Assembly: GCF_000003815.2 (NCBI RefSeq)
Contig: NC_049997.1
Coordinates: forward strand, 3,657,262 to 3,721,261
Direction of reading: 5' to 3'
Source: Branchiostoma floridae
Lineage: Eukaryota; Chordata; Leptocardii; Amphioxiformes; Branchiostomatidae
Length of the DNA stretch: 64,000 nucleotides
This document shows, one piece after another, positions 50,686 to 61,000 of this stretch. Position 1 is the stretch's first letter, and the number at the start of each line of letters is the position of its first letter. The notes under the pieces are model-generated. The model did not search any database. It was given only the letters and a program-made list of their open reading frames with translations, and had not been told where the DNA came from. The position numbers were made by a program, and so were the translations under genes.

Positions 50686-52587
50686 TCAGTGTGTAAGATT
50701 TCGTGCAAACAGTTTCAATTTTAGAGGGTTTAACTTTGCCTTGACTGCAATGGATGAGCTCCGCCGTATGTCCCTCTCCAACTCCCCTTCCTTAACCACC
50801 AAAACCTTATCGAAAACGTTGTAGCTGTACAAGTAGATGTGTGTAAACTCCCGACGAGCTGTGACTCTGCGGTCCGCACACAGGTAGATGTGATCGTTAA
50901 CCGTCAGGATGCCGTCGATGTGTTGAGCGATGGGGTTTTCCTCTCCGCGGATGATATGCCATTGCTGAACGTCGGGGTTGAACACTTCGATAGAAGAGAG
51001 TCCCTTGTAAAGATGTAGGTACCCGCCTGCTACGTAGATGCGATTGTTGATGACTGTAGCGCACGGGAGTTGTCGTCGTTCGTACATTGGCGGCCACTCG
51101 CACCAGGCGTCCTTGTCGGGACTGTAAGCCATGACAGCGTTTGTGCTGCCCGCGCCGGGTATCTCACCGCCTAGAACACACACAACTCCGCTGAGAGACA
51201 CCGAACAGTGGTCCGATACCGTCTTCGACATCGAGGCGACGTAAGTCCACGAATCGCTAGCGATGTCGTAACATTCCACAGTGTCTAACACTTTACACGC
51301 GCGGAGCTCTTGACTGTACGGTCCCAACCCGCCAGTGGCGTAGATTTTCCCGTCAACTTCTGATAGAGAAAAGCACTGTCTAGGAGTGAGCATGTGAGCA
51401 CAGCTGTTCCATTGGTTCGTGTCATGGTTATACTTGTAGATGTCACTGTGAACATCGGTATAATCAGATACGCCTCCACCCCAGAAGACCTCCCCGGTCG
51501 AAGCGGCCACGCAGGCGGGGTGGGACGCCTCAGAGGCTGGCGGTGGAGCCATGGCGTACGCTCGACGGTCTTCGGGGACGAAGCAATTGTTCGGAACGTG
51601 GTCGGAACCCACAAAGACGATCATCTCTCTGTCCTGCATGCCTTCCCGTGGGATAGCGTTTGACGTGACGTCAATGTCGCTATGGTAACTGACGACACCT
51701 GATGCTGCATCGTCATGGCAACCATTGAGAGTTTGGTTGCCATGGACACATAGTGCACTCTTGACCAACTCTTGCAATTCTTTTGACTTAAAGAAGTTGT
51801 TCTCATCCTGAATGAGATTAGTAAGGCATTCTGGTTGCAAAAGGGGATACCTGATGTTCTTAAGAACTTCTACCGCAGCGTCTTCCCTTTCCTTAAGATG
51901 ATTCAGCCACCTTAACGCAGCTTCAAGTGTCTGTTCCTCGTGTAAGACCCAGAGACCACTAGAAGAGACAATGTCTACAACAGCGTCCACGGAAAGCGCC
52001 AAGAAACTCTCAGAGCAGGAAATATCTAAGAAATATTCCCCAATAAATCTTAAGGCACTGTCGCGAAGATCAGGATATTCGAACAGCTTTGCCAGTATAA
52101 ATACATCTAGACACGACTCAGTAGTGAGATGCTGTGAGAGATACTGGCAACACGCATCGCACAGTTCAGCCATCTGGAACAAGTTTGCTGCGCTCAGAAT
52201 GTCCAGTGTATGAGTAGGCGATAAGCAAACCTTCCCTGAGTATATGTAGTCTATAATTTGTGCGATGGCAGGCGCAGTCACTCCTTGTAGAGGTATGACA
52301 TCCTGATTTGTCTCGCTCAGACCCGAAGTGAACATCACGTGGAAGTACGGTACAGAAGCGGCCAGGACGTTACGATGACAGGGAAACTTCTGCCCCTGTA
52401 CGTCTAACGTAACGTCGCAGAGTTCCTCATTTTTGTAGAGCTGCATTAGCCCCTTGGCTAGGGAGGATCCGTGGTTCTCGTTACTGTGGCAATGATTCTC
52501 GTTGTGATTGTCCTCTTCCTCCGAAGCTGTGTCAAAATTTGGGACGAGGTCATCCGATGGGAAATGTCTACGTCTAACTGCAGCCAT
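50686..52587 (-). CDS. BTB-BACK-Kelch protein (KLHL family)
   Basis: One uninterrupted 633-residue frame. An acidic, His/Asn-rich N-terminus (to ~40) precedes a BTB domain at about 47-150 (CDVTLDVQGQKFPCHRNVLAA), a BACK domain at about 155-270 (CLDVFILAKLFEYPDLRDSALRF begins it) and Kelch repeats from about 350 to 590 with the paired Gly and Trp signature (YATGG, VVCVLGG, IYVAGG). Proteins of this type act as substrate adaptors of cullin-3 ubiquitin ligases. The ATG at 52585-52587 is preceded by a splice acceptor (TTACAG) about 25 bases upstream, so the 5' UTR is split. Which KLHL it corresponds to cannot be told. Confidence 0.95.
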   Translation of the reverse strand: MAAVRRRHFPSDDLVPNFDTASEEEDNHNENHCHSNENHGSSLAKGLMQLYKNEELCDVTLDVQGQKFPCHRNVLAASVPYFHVMFTSGLSETNQDVIPLQGVTAPAIAQIIDYIYSGKVCLSPTHTLDILSAANLFQMAELCDACCQYLSQHLTTESCLDVFILAKLFEYPDLRDSALRFIGEYFLDISCSESFLALSVDAVVDIVSSSGLWVLHEEQTLEAALRWLNHLKEREDAAVEVLKNIRYPLLQPECLTNLIQDENNFFKSKELQELVKSALCVHGNQTLNGCHDDAASGVVSYHSDIDVTSNAIPREGMQDREMIVFVGSDHVPNNCFVPEDRRAYAMAPPPASEASHPACVAASTGEVFWGGGVSDYTDVHSDIYKYNHDTNQWNSCAHMLTPRQCFSLSEVDGKIYATGGLGPYSQELRACKVLDTVECYDIASDSWTYVASMSKTVSDHCSVSLSGVVCVLGGEIPGAGSTNAVMAYSPDKDAWCEWPPMYERRQLPCATVINNRIYVAGGYLHLYKGLSSIEVFNPDVQQWHIIRGEENPIAQHIDGILTVNDHIYLCADRRVTARREFTHIYLYSYNVFDKVLVVKEGELERDIRRSSSIAVKAKLNPLKLKLFARNLTH

Positions 52588-53383
52588 CTTTACTGTTGTG
52601 AGTGTTCAGGTTCTGTAAGCATAATATAAGATAAATCAAAGTTTGATTGCAAAAGTCAAGATACAGCAAAACCCAAGAGACCTAGCAAATTCTTTTATGA
52701 GTTCTCACCAGTCTACACCATAAACATTTTGCCGTCTATACATTGTGTTTGTGAACCATTTATCTATGGAATAACCATGTTATACTTTTACATACGATTT
52801 TTTTATCAAAACACACTAGCCGCACATACATATCGACGAGATCGCAGTAAGTTGAATAGGGGAAATATAAAATTGCAGTCAGACCAGCGTTCCATCTGCT
52901 GTTATGTTGGCAACGTTTGGACTAAGGATAAGGGCATTCTCGTGTTCTGATAACATTCAATCTTGAATCCGAATAAAGTCAATCGTACAAAGCCTTATCA
53001 AGGATTTTTTCATGAAGCACAATTTAAGACACGATCTATATAACTTGGAGAAAGGGAGAAGCAAGACGGGGCCCCGGATGTCAACGACCCTAGCCGTAGA
53101 GCGCTGCAAAGTGTAACTGTAGATTATACATAATTAGGCTTAGAACCAAGTGCGAGTAACTGTAGACCTACCTTGATATCACATATCATAGACAAGTTAC
53201 ACGTAGCAGTTAAGGTTAGTTGGTGTTCTATGCAGAAAACACGTAGTACGTTTAGTCATAATTCTTCCCTTAACGTAAAAAAAAGCCTTTAACTATCTAA
53301 GCCCCCAGCTGTAATTTGTCTTAGTACATCTATTATCTTTAAGATATAGTAAGAAAATCACCGAATACAAAACGAGACTTCAC

Positions 53384-53444
53384 CTGGTCCAAAGAGACAC
53401 TCAGTCATCGGCGGCCATATTTAAATAGCAATCACGTGACGTCA
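53384..53444 (-). promoter_or_regulatory. probable promoter and 5' UTR exon of the Kelch gene
   Basis: On the - strand, a CRE (TGACGTCA, 53437-53444) overlaps an E-box (CACGTG, 53433-53438), followed by TATTTAAATA (53418-53427) and an ATGGCCGCC (YY1-like) motif. A donor CCAG|GTGAAG at 53384 could join to the acceptor about 25 bases before the Kelch ATG. Position and order are those of a compact promoter; no transcript evidence is available. Confidence 0.5.
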
Positions 53445-54544
53445 TCAGGTGTAGGTACAAAAGAGGAGCAAAAGAGGTGTTCTCCTAGTTTCATTCCAAC
53501 AAATTTAAGTCTCTCCAGAGCTCTGAGTCTACAAATTAAACTCCAAAGCTGAAAAGGGAAGTTCTAGGCCTTCACCACACAGTAATCTTTAACGGTAAAC
53601 GGGGTGCGTTATCGACAACTTGTTTTGGACGAAGCCTCTGGGGCGGAATCAAACAGGTTGTATGGGGTTCAGAGGTCATACTGTACTAGATGTCTGATCA
53701 AATCCGCTTTAACAGCCTCTTACTTTAGAGATAAAGTGTTCTTCACTATGCTTCACTGGTTAGCTAGGGGTGTTCTACCGGTCCCAGTCTGTTAAGCATA
53801 CAGAATGCCTGTCGTTTTAGCCGGCCTTTCGAGATATCGTCCTTGAGCGATGTATTCGAAACCAATCGCATACAAATTCCCCGGCGTACGCTAAAGAACT
53901 GGGCGGGCGGGCCACACTCCTGGCACCGTAGGGATAGTGACGAGCTCCCGATGGCACGGTTACCAGGCTAACAGAACTAGTATCATTTGTTTTGCACTCT
54001 CACGGTAAAACCTTTTAAAGTTTTCAGAGTCCAATATTGTATAAACTGTATACGTCTTATTATATAGTTTACAAAGAAAACAAACAAGCTTAAGTTGCCC
54101 CTGTAACTAAAAGAAGCCCTAAACAACAGAAGGGTTGTCACTTTCCGATAGATTATGTAGCAATAAATAGACACAACGTTGGTATAACAGAAGATTTTTG
54201 TCTGCTTTATTTCAACACAGAACAAACATGAACTAGAATCGGTCTGTGGCAGCTGCCTCGCAAATGTTAGAAAATTTACTCGAAGCAAACGACAGTTAAG
54301 ATCAGCATTGATATCAGAAGCCTAAAAGTAGCAACATTATGTAGCTGTTATGTAGTTATTAAGTAGCTTCAAAAAACATTATATCATAGAAATTGGCACC
54401 CAAATGCTACTTTGTACATACAGAAAATAAGAACAAAGGCTTAAGGAAATACCGGCAGGTATGGCCATCTATCAACAATGTACAGAGTAACTTCACACAG
54501 TCATTCTGGGTCAAAATGTAATGTAATTTGGACTTACCCAGATT

Positions 54545-54725
54545 TTAGACCGTTCAACTTCAGTCTTTGTCATGGAACGGGGGGCGCCACAGACTTTCTG
54601 CAACTTATGATCCACTGCTCATGATCCCTGGGTCAGGTGTTCTATCTGGTGCATAATATGAGGTCACAGACGCACTGGATTGCCTATTCCTTGACAAAGA
54701 CTGAAGTTGGATAGTCGAAAATCTG
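54545..54725. mobile_element. MITE, intact copy
   Basis: Inverted ends GTTCAACTTCAGTCTTTGTCA and its mirror TGACAAAGACTGAAGTTGGA. Its centre, ACTTTCTGCAACTTATGATCC, is the same site into which the LINE at 26271-28132 inserted in another copy. Confidence 0.75.
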
Positions 54726-55332
54726 TGTTGGAAATTACAGTTCAACTTTGATCCAGAATGTGCAACTTATTTTTGAAACATTTTGGCAACAAGAACAAAA
54801 CTGTTACACGATTTGGCAATGCTGAAGACTTATCCAACCAGTAAAATGTACATGTATCAGTTTTAACTCTACAGATCTGTATATACTGTTACAGTATCAG
54901 TTTTGAATGATACACAAACTTATTAAAATTAGTTGCATTGACACAATGTTGTTTGATGTACACATGATACACAGTTGACGACCACTACTAGGAAGGATAA
55001 AGGGAGATGATAATATGGGAATAGTCTACATTAAAAAAAGTTGACTGAAAAAATATAACTTTAAAATAAAAACGAAATTGCACAAATGGCTTTAACAAAA
55101 ACTCCCCATCCTTTTCAATAAGCCCAAAAGGTTGTAATGCAAACATTTAGTTAGTTTTGTTACAAACCGTGCATGGGATATCTTTTTAAAGTTCACATGA
55201 AACATTAACAAATTGAATACAGATACAAATCTAGATTTGACAGATCCTCTAGACTTGAAAATCAGCTCCTGTAAGCAACTAAGCTTCATACATACATACA
55301 GTACATGTTATTCCATACTTCCTTGTAGTTAA

Positions 55333-55857
55333 AGGGGCATTCCACTCCACACGGGAGTGTTATTTTCCGATAGATATCAATTTTAGGAAGTGATAACTGC
55401 ATACTACTTCACATTACACGATAAAGTACCCAGTTGCTCCACATGCCTCAAAAGCATTCAATGTTCTACTAAACTCCCCAAGTACCCTCTAATTGAATTA
55501 ATCCTATGGCTGAATACAATGCAAAACTTTTAGGTAAGGTTACAAAACTAATTTCAGGTTCGCTAAGAAATCTCGTCTTGTTCTTGTATTCTTTGCTATC
55601 TTATGAGCAATTTGCCTTCTCGGTGTGCTTAGCGTACCTCATTTATTCCGAAAATATGTACGATAAACAAAGTGTCTATGCGTATAGGGAATGCATGGGT
55701 AGGGTCTGCATGGGTTTAGTGAGTGTCATTATTGTTCTATAAAACACACATCACATAATTCATCCCAAGGTGAATTCCACAAAATTCGGCTGATTATGTA
55801 TTCATTGACACATTATCTATTGGGAAACAATACTCCCTTCTGGAGTGGAATGCCCCT
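55333..55857. mobile_element. 525-bp TTAA-flanked non-autonomous element
   Basis: Ends AGGGGCATTCCACTCCA and TGGAGTGGAATGCCCCT are inverted, with TTAA on each side (55329-55332, 55858-55861). Inner arms continue as CTATTG/CGATAG-type pairs. TTAA targets are typical of piggyBac-type transposases. Confidence 0.8.
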
Positions 55858-56495
55858 TTAAACAAACACACAAAACACATAAGGTCTCAGTGCACTGTAA
55901 AGGTACGATCTGAACACTGAAGTCAACTAATCAAATCTTAACTGTATCTACAAATACACAGAAAATCTTCAAGTGGAAAAAAAGTTGATTCAAAATAAAC
56001 AACTGTAAACATGTAAACAAAGTGTATTGTTACCAAATCACAGAATGATGCAAAATGTCTTTTTCCTGATTGATACTATGATAATTTCAAATTTGGCATC
56101 AATAAAACATCATACAGATGATCAGAGTCATTCAGACTATATACAGAACAAATTTCTAAGACTCAGAGACCCACCATTTGTCTTGGGAAACACATGCTGA
56201 TTATCTAATTTTTTGCGTGGAGACCTTTTGGCATGCATGCACATATTATTACATGTTTAAGTGGTTTGGCGATTTATTATGTACAGTATTCAGTGCAATG
56301 TACACACAATATTGTTAAGTATGGTAATATCTATTGTCAGTTGCATTTTTGCTTGCCGTGAATGTTCAAATTCCAAAACTTTGGCGAAGACTCATGTTGC
56401 CATAGATACAAGTCCTACAGCAAACAACTTCATTTCACAGTTTGTACACCTCATTTTAAAAGATGACGATTTTTTAGCGTATTCTGCCTGCCTCT

Positions 56496-56712
56496 AACGC
56501 TAGTTCACCTTTATTCGCGGGGTAACCTATATCCGTTGTTTTTCAAAACTGTGTATTTAGGCACATCGAGTCGACGGGTGGTAGTTGCAAGCTGCAATGT
56601 ACTGAAAATATTGCAATTTTAAACCAACGTCCATCGATGTGATATCCCCAAATACCATGTTTTTAAAAGCAATGGATATAGGTTACCCAACGGATAAAGG
56701 TGAACTAGCGTT
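56496..56712. mobile_element. 217-bp palindromic MITE, complete copy
   Basis: Ends AACGCTAGTTCACCTTTAT and ATAAAGGTGAACTAGCGTT; arms extend through GGGTAACCTATATCCGTTG. The partial copy at 29943-30122 belongs to the same family. Confidence 0.8.
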
Positions 56713-58090
56713 ACATGTTTTAGTTCCAGCTTAACATATCTCTAAATCAGTAACCAGTTTGAGTAGTGTCTATACGTTGTATGTTCCAAATTCTTACACA
56801 AGACAAAGTTTACATGCATGATGTTATTCTAATGCCCATATACACATGTAACATTAGCTTTTACTAAAAGGTCTTCTGTCTTACTCCTAGAAGTTCTAAC
56901 ACAACAAAAATCACAAATAATGTTCAACAACAGCCACAAATGTTACTTGAAGTAAAAGCAGTGACTTGCCCTTCATAAAAAAAATGACATCCACTTAATG
57001 GCAACAAACAGTACAGGTAGTCAACAACAAAACTACTTACAAATTTAAGTATGTCACAATGAACATTTGCAATGACTTATATATAATTTTTATATAGGCC
57101 CAAATATACGATGTCATGTACCATTTGTTTGCAGTGTTAGTCTACACTGAAGTCAGTCACCATTAGAAGCAATATCATATTTAGCCTAATCTACAATCGT
57201 CAACAGTGCTGCATGTGAAAAGGGAGCAGTCTGGACAAACACGCAATTCTACTTCTCATCTCAATCCTTGGGTAAAGCAACAAATAATACACCAATCTAC
57301 ACTCAGTTATCTACAATCTTCTTGCAACTGCTTAAAACTTTTCATCTTCACGACTTTATACAATTTCTGACCAAACTGCTATCTGCACATGTGACACTAT
57401 AAAATGCCTACAAGAGGATTAAAACATAATATTTTAACCTCCTTGATCCCTATTAGCCTTCAAATTCTACATGTAAAGGTTATACTTCTCATGAAACAAA
57501 ATGACATGTAGAGTTTTAGCTTTTCACACATTGGATACAGCGCAAAATGCTGCGATTTTGTACACACTATATGTCTACGTGGATATGTCTACTTACTGTT
57601 ACCAGTACTGTCATTTGGGTGATTTCTAACTTTATGGAGGCTTATACTGTAGTGGCATTATGTGGATTCAGTATGGAAGGTGTGTAAATTGTTAAGCAAT
57701 TACAGGCCAATGAAAGTGTTTGATATACCATCTTCTTGCCAACTGCTGTGAAATGATTAAAAAGAAAATGCTGCACAACATTTGATTTTGCTGGACTGGT
57801 TTTTCCTTTCTTATTGCTTTAAGCAAACTTGTGACAGGGTTGAGCCTCAAAGTTGTTTGTGCCAATTGACCATATAGTGGCTGTAACTTGTCTCCAAGCA
57901 GATATTCCGGTGACGAGACATTGAGTATCCATGGCTTTAAACAGTATCTTTTAGCCACCAGTGATCAGCTTGGAGATTGGCTGTGTCATGAAATTGCAGT
58001 AGAATTTGATTGGTTTGGGTAGTAATCCACATAATGTCAGACTGTGAAGAAAATTATGATTGTTACAAGAAGCCTCAGATTATACAAAGG

Positions 58091-61000
58091 TCATACGTCT
58101 GTCTCTATGGGAACTGCAGAATCTACTGACTGGGCATCCGCCTTTGTTAGTGGGATACTGTCCGAGTCCTCTCCGTTATCGATGCTTCCAGAATCCTGCG
58201 ATCGGTGGAACTCCTTCATCTCTATCGCTCTAGCATTTCCCGAGGAGGTGCCTCTTCTGTTAGCGTAGAGTCTCGGTGGCTTTGGAATGAGGTTGGGTTC
58301 GTATTTGGCTCTTTCTGGAATCGGCTCCGACAGATGCCTCGTTTTCAACTTGGACGCCTTATGGCGCCGCGGTGGGTTTGTGGTGTTAACGTCGTCCACG
58401 TGCGTGAGTCGGTAGTGTTCGCTGAAGGAGGGGGAGTTGTACACATTTGGTAATGCTGTGAAGGACTTTGGCTGGGGTGGGAGCTTCGTGCGTAGCGCTT
58501 TCTCGCTCAACAGTTCTTCCGACGCTGGGCGCCCATTCCACTTTTCCCCAGGGCTACCGTCGCTCACCCCATTGTACAACTGTCTCGCGCTCGACGTGTG
58601 GGAGGGAATTTTCTCTATCGTTGCCGTTGTGGTCATCTGGTTCTTGTGGGGCGTCGACTCTTCGCTCGGAAAGCCGCTCGCGTTAAGAAGCTCGTTCGAG
58701 ACCCCCGTGCTCACATAATAACAGTACCCCGGGTCCGACTTCAGTGTCGTGCTGTCAGGAGTGGACTGTAGAGTCTGGATTGTGCCGATGCTGAGCGCTT
58801 TACTCGATTCCTCTATGGAGTAGACAGAGTCGGACTCTGAGAGGCTCTCAGATTCAGCCAGAGGGGCCGAGGACTGCCAGTCGGGGTCGGTGGGGTCCAA
58901 GGTCTGAGCAGACTTGGTGATGAGGCTGGCTCTGGACTTGTTCTCCTTGATAGACGGTGTACCTTGACAGCAAAAAGTCAGAGAATGGATTATTTCATGC
59001 TTTGAGGACGGTTAAACAATCAGGTAATGATTTACACAATACAAAAGTTACTCATTGGCCCAGCTATAGGACGGATTTTGCAGATTGTCAAACACGTTTC
59101 AGATACATTTTGTGGCATACACTTAAAGTGACCATGTACAAAATCCATCCAGTTTGTAATGTGTATTGATCATTTGGAGTAAACATTTTGTATGAACAGT
59201 GTCAAACATACATGTCTTTTCCATCACTCCAGATTTAATACTAATCAATTCAACTTTGATGAGAAAAGTACAAAGAAAATAATTTTTCAAAACTTTTTTT
59301 TTCAATCCAAGTATAAAAGCCTTGATCTGTGTGGTACATGTAGAAGCAATCATCCAGGCTTCTCATATCTGAAAACAGCTCCGAAATACAATAAATTAGA
59401 TAATGCATTATACACAAAGCAGAAGGGAGCAGAGCATAGTAGGAGTCATTAGTTAGACAGTAGTGTTTTCAGTAAGTACAAAACATGTTGTAATATCAAG
59501 GATCAAAAACAGCACAGCAAAACAGAACACAGTCTCATTTAAAGACTAGATCACAAGCACAGCTTTTTCACAGGCACAGCATACAGAACATACAGAGATA
59601 GTCAAGCATTCAACAACATAGACAGTTACAATTACACAACAACACAGACAACACAAGCAAAGGACAACACCACAACACGTACAGCTTTGTTACCACAAAG
59701 GGCTAACCTTTTCTGGGTCCTTTAGAGGAGCGTAAAGTTGACAGAGAATAAGGTAGAATAAGGTCTGAGTAGTGGTCTGTACAGAAGAGGAGTGAGCTAT
59801 AGTCAAATCTTTTGTCTTTAGATTTTAACAAGTAACATCACATGTGTAGAAGACAAACAAAGGTTTCCAGGTTACAGAACAGTAGGTGAGGTAGAATACA
59901 TTTGAGACAACAGAAAAGACTTTAAAGAGTCCTTGAACATATAATTTTGAGACTTAGGAAAGAAAACTGACAGTGTATTTTACTATCAATAATTTATCTG
60001 CAATATAGTGTGACTTTCACGTTGAATAAAAGTTTGAGTCAACACATTGAGTAAAACTGGATGGAAGTCAAAGCCTAGTGTAATGTTCACTGTTTAAATA
60101 GCCAGACACAGATAAATAAAAAAATAGGAGAAAGAAACAACAAATTCACTCTGGAGTGAAAATAAAGAAAAGGTATAATTAATAATAAAAGAAATAAAAA
60201 TTATACTCTCAGTAAACACAACACAATATGAAATTACATGACACTGAGAAAAGACAGCTGGCTTGAGTGCTGTTCATTGTAGCCAGACAGGCAAATCTAA
60301 ATAAAAAGTGAGAAAAGAAGATTTCTGAAACAGATCTGGAGAACTAATGGGACATAAGGAAAGAATGAGCAGGAGGATGACTGCAAGAACACAGAAATGA
60401 AGAAACTAGAAGGATTGAGCCAGACGAAAAAGTGTGACTCTGACAGGGTTGAACAAGTTTTCTAAAATCCACTTGTCCTATCGGGCAAGCACATAAAAAA
60501 TGTACTTGCCCGAACCAATTTTTCACTTGCCCAAAATTCAAATGTCACTGTTACTAGTATGATATGCATTTTCACTTCCAGCAATGGAATTCTCTGTAAA
60601 CAATTGCTTGATGTCATGACTGTAAAAAGTAACAAGTATATCAAAATTGCACAAAAATCAATGGAAAAATCTTGTAGGACATGCACTTGCCCGAACAGCA
60701 CTTTCACTTGCCCTGGACAATAGGGCTAGTGGGCTAGTATCCCTGCTCTGATGTACTGAAAATAAGAGTACGGTAAGAAAAAGAAAGGGAAAAAAAACAA
60801 AGCTATGTTCAACCTGTAACAATTATTTCCTACCTGCCACCAGCTCATCTCTTGAGTTGTACTCCCAGCTGAGGCTGGACTCCACCCGTGGACACGCCCG
60901 GTCTAGCAGGTCCTCCTCACTGGTGTGACTCAGGGTCTCGTGGCTGTACCTGATCTGTACCGAGTCGTTCATCTTCAACTTGTTCTTGTTGGAGGCCTCG

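Larger units (their letters stand above)
53450..58090. other. DAGL-gene 3' UTR/intergenic region
   Basis: AT-rich DNA without credible exons. Part of it, nearest 58090, is presumably the 3' UTR of the - strand lipase gene. Three MITEs are listed separately. Confidence 0.5.
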
